In this document: piece after piece, positions 13,830-23,934 of the stretch
How positions within the stretch are numbered: the first letter of the stretch is position 1
Layout of the letters: each line of letters starts with the position of its first letter
Origin: Bacteroidales bacterium
Lineage (GTDB): Bacteria; Bacteroidota; Bacteroidia; Bacteroidales; UBA932
NCBI GenBank assembly: GCA_017465225.1
Contig: JAFTWQ010000016.1
Coordinates: forward strand, 1 to 58,774
Direction: 5' to 3'
Length of the DNA stretch: 58,774 nt
Translations under genes and position numbers: made by a program
The notes under the pieces: generated by a model
Told to the model about the DNA's origin: nothing
The model's input: only the letters and a program-made list of their open reading frames with translations
Databases searched by the model: none

Positions 13830-16490
13830 TCAGCTATGTAGAGACTTGGCAGATTTGCGGGCTGCCCTGGCATCTTCCTTGGCTTTCTGCTTTTCGTATT
13901 TCATGCGGAACTTTTCGAGAGCGCGGGCATCCTTCTCGGCCTGTCGGGCAGCATCTTCAAGTGCCTTACGCTTACGCTTGCGCTCCTTTTCGAGCTTCTT
14001 GGCTGCCTTCTTGGCTGCCTTGTCGGCATCACGCTTGTCAAGTTCAGCCCACCGGGCTTCCCGGGCCTCCTGCTTTTTCTTTCTCTTCTCCTCAAGAGCC
14101 GCCTTCTTCTCGGCCTTCAGCCTTTCCTTTTCAGCCTTGGCCTCTGCCTTGAGGCGCTCCTCCTCTGCCTTCTGCAGGGCAGCCTGCTCTTCCGGAGTCA
14201 GTTCCTTGACTACAGTCGAATCCTTGACCGCAAGACTGTCAGATAGTTCCGGAACTGCAAGATCAAGAGAATCCTTCATGGATGTCACAAGAGAATCTGC
14301 TATTGCAAGGCTGTCAAGTCCGGCAGCCAATAAGTCCGGAACGGCAAGCGAGTCTGCAAGCATCAGACTGTCTGCCCTGAACAGGCTGTCCATACGTGCG
14401 CGCTCCTGCGCCTCACGCTCGGCGATGGCTCTGTCGCGTTCACGCACCTGACGGAGCGAATCCCTTACCTCGATCTGCCTGTAAACATCATTCATGTATC
14501 CAGGGAAATAAATGTCGGTCTGACGGAACTTCGCCTTTGGACGGGCTCTGTAGCTCAATCTCTGGCTCGGACGGAGAGAGAGCGGAGTCACGGCATTCCT
14601 GTCGGCCGGACGCTTCTCCGGCTGCCAGTTGAATCCCTTCAGCTTGCTCTCCTCATCTGAAAGCTGGACTACAGGATAGCCGTCATTCTTCGGCTGGTCG
14701 AAATAATATATCCTCTGGATGTCGCCGTCCTTGAATACAGCTGACAGCATCTTGGAATCCGTCTTGTTGACTGTTGCCAGGGTACCGTTCTCCTCGAGAT
14801 AGAAGAGAGCCGATGCGCCTCCAAGCACGTCGAACCGCTTCAGGCCTCCCTTGTCATCGAAGTATGCCAGCATTTCCGCACCCTTGATCTGGTCGAAATG
14901 AGATGTATCTTCCTGGATCACGATGAAGGCGTTGGACATGAGGCTGGCCTTCTCCATAGCACCATTATTGACGACGAGCGAGACGCTGTCGGCAGAATAC
15001 TGACGGGTCACCTCCTGCCAGATAAGCGGTTCCTTGAAGAGCCTTGCCAATGAATCCAGGTCGCTGTAAAGAAGGGAATCACAGACCACCTGCATGTTCT
15101 TCTTGTATATCCTGACTCTGCCAATCGCCTCGAGGAAGCCTATCTTTGTCGTATCTATCGGTTCGGCCAGACTATCTGTAACAGCAAGCGAGTCCGAAAC
15201 CGCCAAAGAATCGGTAACGGCCAATGAATCAACCACATTCAATGAATCCGCAACATTCAACGAATCCTTCAGAACCGGAACGGAAGGTGCGGCAGGCAAG
15301 GTTGCAAGAGAATCCTTTACCGGAGGTGCTGCCGATGCCTTCGGACGTGCTCCTGCCGGCGGACGGTTAGGGTCATTCTTTGCTGCCTCTTCTGCAGCCT
15401 TGGCCGCTTCCTCTGCAGCTTTCCTGCGGAACTCTCCTACAGGATCGACTTCAAGAGATTTGAGTCTTGACTCTGCGTCCGTTATTACAGACGGAGCTAT
15501 CAGGCCTTTCTTCAAAGTATAGTAAACCAGCTTGTCCGCTCCCAGATATACCGTATCTACAGATCCGTCTTCCTCCTCGGTCTCTGATATGACGGCCGGG
15601 TCACGGGTCAGGGTCACTTTCGATATGGAATCCAGATAATGGATCCTTCCGGCCAAGGCGAAGACATTTCTCGTGGTATCGGTCACCTGGGCATTGCCGA
15701 GCATCTCCACATCCGAAGTGTTCCTATAGAAGAAAAGGCTGTCTGACCATCCTTCCTGATCCTCGGACATCACATGGACATCCTTCGAGAAAAAGAATAT
15801 CTCCTTTCCCCTGTCATACCATCCGGCATTTGCCGAGAGCATGTTCTCTTCCTTCCAAGCATCAGTCCTCTGCCCGAATGTAGCGAGATTGTAGTCGGAC
15901 TCGTACACAAGCCTGTTGGTCTTGACGAAAATGGAATCTGTGAACATGTTCACGTCATTCTCGAATGTGAACGTGCTTATCTTCGAATCATATGTACCTG
16001 TACGGCTCTCGATGATCTGGCCGTCCTTGTCTCGCATGGCACCGCCATTCATGAACACGGCTACGGAGTCCTTCGTATTATAGTCCAGATGCCTGGTCCT
16101 CAAGGTATTATGATCCTTGTCGGTCAGCTGCACGACCGAGCCTCTGAACTTCGCGAGGTCTTCGTTGATCAGGTACTGGAGATTGTCGCTGGTAAGTACG
16201 GTCTCTTCCTGGAGTATGCTTACATGTCCCCATGCGTCGATTATCTGCGTCTCCACATTCCACAATGCGGTGTCGCAGATCAGGTATGTATTGTTGTGAA
16301 GGAATCTGGCCGGGCCGACAACCTTTCTGTAGCGTGCACCTTCCACATCCACCATCTGCGCGGATTTGGAACTGAGCAGCACGACAAGGCTGTCCTTTTC
16401 CTCCTGCTTCTGGTTCTGGGCATGGAGGGAAAGGGATGCCGCCAAAGCGGCAAGGACTAATGACAGTTTCTTCAACAGGCGCATAGGCAT
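13830..16490 (-). CDS. OstA/LptA-like outer-membrane biogenesis protein
   Basis: About 886 residues from the ATG at 16490, which overlaps the SurA-like stop codon as TAATG, a translational-coupling arrangement. A signal peptide (LVLAALAASLSLHAQ) is followed by an OstA/LptA-like domain (about residues 40-330) with repeated short beta-strand units such as VDVEGARYRKVVGPARF, which fits a beta-jellyroll that shuttles LPS across the periplasm. A second stretch of similar strands lies at about 440-620. Residues about 407-440 carry tandem DSLAV-type repeats (SDSLAVTDSLAVSDSLAVTD). Residues about 765-885 are a highly charged Ala/Lys/Glu/Arg coiled coil. Both low-complexity parts are unusual additions. 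The family name is confident; the role of the tail is unknown. Confidence 0.85.
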   Translation of the reverse strand: MPMRLLKKLSLVLAALAASLSLHAQNQKQEEKDSLVVLLSSKSAQMVDVEGARYRKVVGPARFLHNNTYLICDTALWNVETQIIDAWGHVSILQEETVLTSDNLQYLINEDLAKFRGSVVQLTDKDHNTLRTRHLDYNTKDSVAVFMNGGAMRDKDGQIIESRTGTYDSKISTFTFENDVNMFTDSIFVKTNRLVYESDYNLATFGQRTDAWKEENMLSANAGWYDRGKEIFFFSKDVHVMSEDQEGWSDSLFFYRNTSDVEMLGNAQVTDTTRNVFALAGRIHYLDSISKVTLTRDPAVISETEEEDGSVDTVYLGADKLVYYTLKKGLIAPSVITDAESRLKSLEVDPVGEFRRKAAEEAAKAAEEAAKNDPNRPPAGARPKASAAPPVKDSLATLPAAPSVPVLKDSLNVADSLNVVDSLAVTDSLAVSDSLAVTDSLAEPIDTTKIGFLEAIGRVRIYKKNMQVVCDSLLYSDLDSLARLFKEPLIWQEVTRQYSADSVSLVVNNGAMEKASLMSNAFIVIQEDTSHFDQIKGAEMLAYFDDKGGLKRFDVLGGASALFYLEENGTLATVNKTDSKMLSAVFKDGDIQRIYYFDQPKNDGYPVVQLSDEESKLKGFNWQPEKRPADRNAVTPLSLRPSQRLSYRARPKAKFRQTDIYFPGYMNDVYRQIEVRDSLRQVRERDRAIAEREAQERARMDSLFRADSLMLADSLAVPDLLAAGLDSLAIADSLVTSMKDSLDLAVPELSDSLAVKDSTVVKELTPEEQAALQKAEEERLKAEAKAEKERLKAEKKAALEEKRKKKQEAREARWAELDKRDADKAAKKAAKKLEKERKRKRKALEDAARQAEKDARALEKFRMKYEKQKAKEDARAARKSAKSLHS

Positions 16491-17872
16491 TATTTGCGGA
16501 ACTTCTCTTTCCAACCCTCACGCTCGAATTCGCAATCTGCAAACATAGGGTCGATCACGATGTATGTCGTCCCGATCTTCGAGTCTATGAACTCATCGAT
16601 CGCATCCATCTGCATCTTCTGCTCAGCCTGCTGGAGAAGAAGAGTATAGTCATGGCTGAATGAAGCCGGATGCGCCGGGATGATCTTGTCTACCTTGATG
16701 ATCTTGTACACGAGGTTTCCGTCGCGTCCCTCATTGTCAAGAGACGAAACAGGCTCCGAGATCTCGCCTTCCTTGAGGTCCTTGATCGCAGCATAATCCT
16801 GCGGTTTGAGCTGGTCGATCTCGAAATATGTCGATCCTGTGTATGGGTCTGCCATCTGGCCTCCGTTTGTTCTGGTAGCAGGGTCCTCCGAGAAGAATCG
16901 TGCAGCAAGGCTGAATGTCACGGTCTCGTTCTGGAGCTCTGTCCTGAGGCTGTCAAGCACATGGAAACCCTTCTCCATGTCTTCAGATGTGTATTCCGGC
17001 TTGAGAAGGATATGGCGCGCATTGAACATGTCGCCCTTCTTCTCGAGCACCTCGATGATATGGAATCCGTCAGGAGTCTCGACAATCTGCGAAACCACTC
17101 CCGGCTTGAGAGACATCGCGGCATCAGAGAAAGCCGGCCAGAAGATTGACTTCGAGGCCATTCCGAGCTCACCACCCTTTCTGGCAGAACCGGGGTCCTG
17201 TGAATAGATACGTGCAAGCGTAGAGAATTTCTCTCCATTGATGATACGCTCACGGATAGCGAGAAGACGTTCCTTCACGGCAATGTTCGCAGCCTCACGG
17301 TCGGGATAGATGCAGATCTGGCTGAGCTGGTACATTATCGGAACCATCGGAAGGTCGGAAGGATCGGTCGCATCCACATATTTCTGCACATCATATGGAG
17401 TGAGATCAGGAATCTTGCTTGCGATCTCCTGCTGCATCTGCTGTGTAAGAGTCTGGTCCTCAAGGGTCTTGCGCCACTCCTGGCGAAGCTTGTATACAGG
17501 CTTTCCGAAAACCTTCTCTACACCCTCGTCTCCGCCATAGTAGCTGCGGAGCTGGTCCATACGGTCGCTGAGGTTGCTCTCCACCATGTCGGCGTTCACT
17601 TCAAGCGAGTCCACACGCGCCTGCATGAGGAAAAGCTTCGCAGTCATCATCTGCTCCAGAAGCTCGCACCTGTTGGTCTTGTCTGATGTGAATCCTGTCA
17701 TCTGTACCTGCACTTCCTCTTCAATATCGGAAATCGTGATGACCTCATTGCCCACGACAGCAACAGTCTTGTCCACCACACCGCCTGAATATTTCTGCGC
17801 CGAAGCAACGAAGGTCATGGCCATAAAAGCCATAACCGCCGCAGCGGCTCTCATAATACGGAGATTCTTCAT
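16490..17872 (-). CDS. SurA-like periplasmic peptidyl-prolyl isomerase
   Basis: A 460-residue exported foldase. It has a signal peptide (AAAAVMAFMAMTFVASAQ), then a SurA N-terminal chaperone domain (DKTVAVVGNEVITISDIEEE and onward) and two parvulin-type rotamase domains. The first is marked by ARIYSQDPGSARKGGELGMA with PDGFHIIEVLEK (about residues 180-275). The second is marked by RFFSEDPATRTNGGQM (about 285-390). This is the usual SurA layout: it binds unfolded outer-membrane proteins. It lies 4 bases after the lipoprotein gene at 17877 and overlaps the OstA-like gene by one base, forming an outer-membrane assembly operon. Confidence 0.92.
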   Translation of the reverse strand: MKNLRIMRAAAAVMAFMAMTFVASAQKYSGGVVDKTVAVVGNEVITISDIEEEVQVQMTGFTSDKTNRCELLEQMMTAKLFLMQARVDSLEVNADMVESNLSDRMDQLRSYYGGDEGVEKVFGKPVYKLRQEWRKTLEDQTLTQQMQQEIASKIPDLTPYDVQKYVDATDPSDLPMVPIMYQLSQICIYPDREAANIAVKERLLAIRERIINGEKFSTLARIYSQDPGSARKGGELGMASKSIFWPAFSDAAMSLKPGVVSQIVETPDGFHIIEVLEKKGDMFNARHILLKPEYTSEDMEKGFHVLDSLRTELQNETVTFSLAARFFSEDPATRTNGGQMADPYTGSTYFEIDQLKPQDYAAIKDLKEGEISEPVSSLDNEGRDGNLVYKIIKVDKIIPAHPASFSHDYTLLLQQAEQKMQMDAIDEFIDSKIGTTYIVIDPMFADCEFEREGWKEKFRK

Positions 17873-17876
17873 ATCG

Positions 17877-18737
17877 TTAAAAAATTACTAATTGTCCGGT
17901 TTCGCGCGCGTCTTTGAGCAAATCCTGTTCCAAAGTCGAAATCAGCGACTGCTTGCGTGCGCTTATTATCATATCCCTGATGGAAGGAGTGCAGTACTCG
18001 ATCGGAGCAAGCCTGCCCGCACTCATCATCTCCGACACATATGCCACGCTCACCCTTCCTGATGTGTCACGTCTTGTGATCCACTTCCCTTCCATCCAGT
18101 CAAGCATCGTCTCATGATCGGCCCCGAATTCTCTCGCGAGGGTCGAAGCGTCAATCCATTCGTTGCCCCATGTAAGGAACTTCAGCGCAGACGAATAAGC
18201 CAGACTGTCGGCATCCACAAGATCCTGCACCTCGTCGGACGCCATCTTCTTCTTTATCTTGTCGAGGCTCGGCGAATCCTCCGAGATGAGCAGGAAGCGC
18301 GCCTTTACCACAGGCCTCTGAAGAATGAACTTTTCCTCATGGTCCTGATAATACTGCTCGATCCTGTCATCAGACACGGAAGTATCAAGCCTCTCATTCA
18401 CAAAAAGCTGCTCGTAACGGTACTTCAGGAGGGATTTCCTGTAGTCCTCCAGCTCTTTGCTAACATCCTTTTCAGACTTGGAGAGCTGCTCCTCGGCAAC
18501 CGCAAGGAACACCTGGTCCAAAGCCCATGTATTTATGTACATCTTCGCAAGACGGACGCTGTCTTCAGCCGGTATTCCCCTAGGAATCAGCTCATTAAGC
18601 TCACTTCTGTAAAGCTTGGCCTGGCCGACTTCAGCGATTGTCTCATCGGCACTCAAAAAGGAGGAAATCGCCCTGCACGACATAAATGCCGGCAAGACGA
18701 TCCCTATGAGTGCTATGATATGGACAATCCGCCTCAT
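17877..18737 (-). CDS. PPIase-like periplasmic lipoprotein
   Basis: A 286-residue lipoprotein: hydrophobic run then lipobox PAFMSC (Cys near residue 21). The mature part starts like a SurA/PrsA N-terminal domain (DETIAEVGQAKLYRSELNEL) and continues with long charged helices and a DDRIEQYYQDHEEKF segment, which often precedes a rotamase domain. A clear parvulin motif is missing, so it is probably a chaperone rather than an enzyme. It lies 7 bases after guaB and 4 bases before the SurA-like gene, so the two may work together. The N-terminal family assignment is good; the activity is inferred. Confidence 0.78.
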   Translation of the reverse strand: MRRIVHIIALIGIVLPAFMSCRAISSFLSADETIAEVGQAKLYRSELNELIPRGIPAEDSVRLAKMYINTWALDQVFLAVAEEQLSKSEKDVSKELEDYRKSLLKYRYEQLFVNERLDTSVSDDRIEQYYQDHEEKFILQRPVVKARFLLISEDSPSLDKIKKKMASDEVQDLVDADSLAYSSALKFLTWGNEWIDASTLAREFGADHETMLDWMEGKWITRRDTSGRVSVAYVSEMMSAGRLAPIEYCTPSIRDMIISARKQSLISTLEQDLLKDARETGQLVIF

Positions 18738-18744
18738 GAGCAGA

Positions 18745-21232
<2,488 letters not shown>

Positions 21233-21238
21233 ATGATG

Positions 21239-21246
21239 CAAAATTA
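21239..21246 (-). promoter_or_regulatory. -7 box for the radical SAM gene
   Basis: The minus strand reads TAATTTTG, an exact TAnnTTTG match that ends 7 bases before the ATG at 21232. The transcript would have almost no leader. Confidence 0.5.
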
Positions 21247-21258
21247 GTCATAATTTTC

Positions 21259-21266
21259 TATTTTTG
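21259..21266 (+). promoter_or_regulatory. -7 box for the NlpC/P60 gene
   Basis: TATTTTTG is an exact TAnnTTTG match on the plus strand. It ends 4 bases before the in-frame ATG at 21270, too close for that start, so translation more likely begins at the ATG at 21288. Confidence 0.5.
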
Positions 21267-21287
21267 TCAATGGATAAAAGGACACTT

Positions 21288-22199
21288 ATGAAACGGATGA
21301 CATACATGATAGCGGCGCTGCTCATTTGCCTGGGAGCTTCCGCACAGGAGAAAAGGATGGCTGTGGTTGAGTTCAGCACAAGCTACCTCAGGCTTCAGCC
21401 GGATTACGAATCGCCGCTCGAGACCCAGGAACTGATGGGAACGGTCGTCGAGATCGTCGGAGAGAAGAGCTACTGGCGCGAGGTCGTGACGCCGCAGCCT
21501 TACAGGGCATGGTGCACGGACCAGGGGCTCGTGGAAATGAACCAGGAGGAACTGGAGGCATATATGGCGGCACCGAAAGTCATGTTCATGCAGCTCTACG
21601 GCCACATCTACACCAAGCCGTCGTTCAAATCCGCCACATTGTGCGACCTCGTAGGAGGCGACATCATGAGATTCGCAGGCAGGAAAGGCAGGTGGACAAA
21701 GGTCATGCTCCCGTCAGGCAAGACAGGCTATGTCCCATCGAATGAACTGAAGGAACATAAGGGATTCATGTCCATCGCCATGGGAGAAGGCAATTCCGAG
21801 ACCATCTCTCCCGAGACTACCGAGGCCATCATCGCCGAGGCAGAAAAGCTGGTCGGAGTGCCATACCTCTGGGGAGGAATGTCGGCGAAGGGCGTGGACT
21901 GCAGCGGGCTTGTGCGCATCAGTCACATAATGAACGGCATCCTGCTGCCGCGAAACGCCTCCCAGCAGATAAAGTGCGGAGACAGGGTGGAGCTTGACCA
22001 GCTCCAGAGGGGCGACCTAGTATTCTTCGGAACGCCAGCCACCGATGAGAAGCCGATGAGGGTGACCCATGTCGGAATCTACCTCGGAGACGGACGCATC
22101 ATCCATTCCTCACACAGGGTCAGGATCAATTCCCTCACACCCGGAGAGGCCGACTATTATGAGAATGCCCATAGGCTGATAGCGGCCACAAGGCTCTAG
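21288..22199 (+). CDS. Exported NlpC/P60 peptidase with SH3 domains
   Basis: 303 residues from the ATG at 21288 (MKRMTYMIAALLICLGASAQ), chosen because it gives a clean signal peptide and clears the -7 box at 21259-21266. Two bacterial SH3-like domains (about residues 22-90 and 95-155) precede an NlpC/P60 domain. That domain has PYLWGGMSAKGVDCSGL (catalytic Cys near residue 205), THVGIYLGDG (catalytic His) and a following HSSH. Such enzymes cut the D-Glu-diaminopimelate bond of peptidoglycan stem peptides in the periplasm, often during cell-wall recycling. The order and length are usual for Bacteroidota. Confidence 0.93.
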   Translation: MKRMTYMIAALLICLGASAQEKRMAVVEFSTSYLRLQPDYESPLETQELMGTVVEIVGEKSYWREVVTPQPYRAWCTDQGLVEMNQEELEAYMAAPKVMFMQLYGHIYTKPSFKSATLCDLVGGDIMRFAGRKGRWTKVMLPSGKTGYVPSNELKEHKGFMSIAMGEGNSETISPETTEAIIAEAEKLVGVPYLWGGMSAKGVDCSGLVRISHIMNGILLPRNASQQIKCGDRVELDQLQRGDLVFFGTPATDEKPMRVTHVGIYLGDGRIIHSSHRVRINSLTPGEADYYENAHRLIAATRL

Positions 22200-22226
22200 A
22201 AGACCACTTTGAGAAGGATTTCAAAA

Positions 22227-22261
22227 TTTGGGTGCATGTTATGAAAAATTTACTATCTTTG
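22227..22261 (+). promoter_or_regulatory. Promoter of the 90-residue protein gene
   Basis: TTTG at 22227-22230 and TATCTTTG at 22254-22261, with a 23-base spacer, slightly longer than the usual 19-21. The ATG is at 22311, giving a leader of about 45 bases. Confidence 0.6.
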
Positions 22262-22310
22262 TGCCCAGTCCTTCAAGGACATGTGTTATAACCTTTAATT
22301 TTCAACAATT

Positions 22311-22583
22311 ATGAACCTTAGAGTTTTCAAAAAAGACATCGAGTATTTCGTAGGTGAGTTCATTGACGACTGCGCTCTTTTCGTTGCGCTCAACCCACAC
22401 AAGGACTCTGACGAGATCGCACAGATAATCGACGAGGCTGTAGACCTCTACAACGACCTCAAGCAGCGTGCAAACCACCCTGAGGGAGCAAAGAGAGCTT
22501 ACTACAACGGCCTCACAAAGGAGATGTTCGAGAAGATCGACGGTCTCTGCGAGAAGCTCAGCGCTGTAGTTTCAAAGCAGTAA
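22311..22583 (+). CDS. Small conserved alpha-helical protein
   Basis: A 90-residue soluble protein without a signal peptide: MNLRVFKKDIEYFVGEFIDD, then HKDSDEIAQIIDEAVDLYND and a C-terminal FEKIDGLCEKLSAVVSKQ. It is predicted almost wholly helical and acidic. I recognise it only as a conserved small protein of Bacteroidota without assigned function. It has its own strong promoter and a textbook terminator, so it is a single-gene transcript, probably well expressed given its preferred codons (CTC, AAG, GAG). Confidence 0.8.
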   Translation: MNLRVFKKDIEYFVGEFIDDCALFVALNPHKDSDEIAQIIDEAVDLYNDLKQRANHPEGAKRAYYNGLTKEMFEKIDGLCEKLSAVVSKQ

Positions 22584-22600
22584 GCTGATCCGAAGCACAC

Positions 22601-22641
22601 AAAACCGGCTCTGAAGTTGATTCAGCGCCGGTTTTGTTTTT
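22601..22641 (+). terminator. Rho-independent terminator of the 90-residue gene
   Basis: AAAACCGGC-T-CTGAA, five bases, TTCAG-C-GCCGGTTTT followed by GTTTTTG. The stem is 9 plus 5 bp around one mismatch and begins 18 bases after the stop codon. Confidence 0.88.
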
Positions 22642-22651
22642 GTAGGCCCTC

Positions 22652-22760
22652 CCGTTGAGCGGGAAATCCCGCGTCCAGCCTATCTGGCCGCTCAACGGTC
22701 CTGCTTTCTAACCCGTTGAGCGACTGGAATGTCTCCACACCGATTTTTCCGCTCAACGGG
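22652..22760. repeat. Four alternating copies of an 11-mer palindromic element
   Basis: CCGTTGAGCGG at 22652-22662, its complement CCGCTCAACGG at 22688-22698, CCGTTGAGCG again at 22713-22722, and CCGCTCAACGG at 22749-22759. Alternating orientation makes two nested hairpins, like a REP/BIME cluster. It lies between two convergent genes, outside both terminators. Confidence 0.7.
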
Positions 22761-22768
22761 TAAAAGAA

Positions 22769-22791
22769 GGAGAACCACGGGGTGGCTCTCC
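22769..22791 (-). terminator. Terminator of galE
   Basis: On the minus strand GGAGAgCCAC, three bases, GTGGtTCTCC, then TTCTTTT. It begins 8 bases after the galE stop codon. Confidence 0.7.
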
Positions 22792-22798
22792 ATCATTA

Positions 22799-23836
22799 CT
22801 ATTTTCCTGCCAGATGCTTTTCCCAGGCCCATGCCGAGGCGAGCGTCTCTTCAACCGTCCTTTCGGCCTTCCAGCCCAACTCCTCGTTTGCCAAAGAAGT
22901 ATCTGCCCAGATTGCCATGACGTCTCCCGGACGGCGGTCGACGAATCTGTAGTTGAGCTTCAGGCCGTTGACCTTCTCGAAGGCAGTGACAAGTTCATAT
23001 ACCGAAACCGGACGGCCGGTACCGATGTTGAAGATCTCATAGCCTTCCTTCATCTTGCCGTCAAGCATTCTTGAGACTGCCGCCACATGTGCCTTTGCGA
23101 GGTCTACGATATCGATGTAGTCCCTGAGGCATGTTCCGTCCTCTGTAGGATAGTCGTTTCCGAATATGCTCAGGCACTCCCTCTTTCCGATAGCCGTCTG
23201 GGTGATGAACGGCACAAGGTTGTTCGGTACACCGCGTGGAAGCTCGCCGATGAGGGCTGACGGATGGGCGCCGATAGGATTGAAATAACGGAGGGCGATT
23301 CCCTTGATGACGCCTTGTGAAGAAGCTGTCGCAGCAACCACGTCACGAAGGATGTCTTCGCACATCTGCTTTGTGTTTCCATATGGAGATGTCGCAGGAA
23401 GACGTGGAGTCTTCTCTGTTACAGGAAGGTCTTCCGCCTCACCATAAACAGTTGCCGATGAGGAGAAAAGCACATTGCATCCGCCATGTCTTCCGGCTGA
23501 CTCAAGGATATTGAGGAAAGACACGAGATTGTTCCTGTAGTACATGATAGGCTTGGCCACAGACTCGCCTACAGCCTTGAATGCAGCGAAATGGATGACC
23601 GCATCTATCTGATAATCAGTGAAAAGTTTCTCAACTGCAGCTGCATCACAGCAGTCGATCTGCTCGAACGGGATATCGTCCCTTCCCGTGATCTTCCTGA
23701 CTCCCTCGAAACATGTCATGTCGCAGTTGGACATGTTGTCTGCGACTACGACATCATAGCCGGCCGCTATAAGTTCCACAGTCACATGGCTGCCGATATA
23801 GCCGGCACCACCCGAAACAAGTACTCTCTTTGCCAT
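22799..23836 (-). CDS. galE: UDP-glucose 4-epimerase
   Basis: A 345-residue cytoplasmic SDR enzyme that interconverts UDP-glucose and UDP-galactose using bound NAD. The Rossmann motif VSGGAGYIGSH lies at residues 6-16. The catalytic Ser-Ser-Ala-Thr segment is LFSSSATVYGEA (near 125), and the YxxxK pair is SPYGNTKQ (near 151-155). HFAAFKAVGES (near 81) and the RYFNPIGAHPS motif are typical of GalE. The length is normal. It is transcribed alone, convergent with the 90-residue gene and divergent from dacB. Confidence 0.97.
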   Translation of the reverse strand: MAKRVLVSGGAGYIGSHVTVELIAAGYDVVVADNMSNCDMTCFEGVRKITGRDDIPFEQIDCCDAAAVEKLFTDYQIDAVIHFAAFKAVGESVAKPIMYYRNNLVSFLNILESAGRHGGCNVLFSSSATVYGEAEDLPVTEKTPRLPATSPYGNTKQMCEDILRDVVAATASSQGVIKGIALRYFNPIGAHPSALIGELPRGVPNNLVPFITQTAIGKRECLSIFGNDYPTEDGTCLRDYIDIVDLAKAHVAAVSRMLDGKMKEGYEIFNIGTGRPVSVYELVTAFEKVNGLKLNYRFVDRRPGDVMAIWADTSLANEELGWKAERTVEETLASAWAWEKHLAGK

Positions 23837-23867
23837 ATATTATATTGAATTTTCTTACGGATCATAC

Positions 23868-23875
23868 AAAGTTAA
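23868..23875 (-). promoter_or_regulatory. -7 box for galE
   Basis: The minus strand reads TAACTTTG, an exact TAnnTTTG match 31 bases before the galE ATG. Confidence 0.55.
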
Positions 23876-23907
23876 ATATAAATCCCGAATGGCTGAAACA
23901 TTTTTCC

Positions 23908-23915
23908 TATTTTTG
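23908..23915 (+). promoter_or_regulatory. -7 box for dacB
   Basis: TATTTTTG is an exact TAnnTTTG match, 19 bases before the ATG at 23935, divergent from the galE promoter. Confidence 0.5.
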
Positions 23916-23934
23916 CAGTTAACAGGACATTGAC

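Noticed and set aside
13816-14451. A plus-strand frame of 211 codons made of Ser, Ala, Arg and Phe
   Set aside because: It is the complement of the Lys/Glu/Ala coiled coil of the OstA-like protein; low complexity explains the lack of stops.
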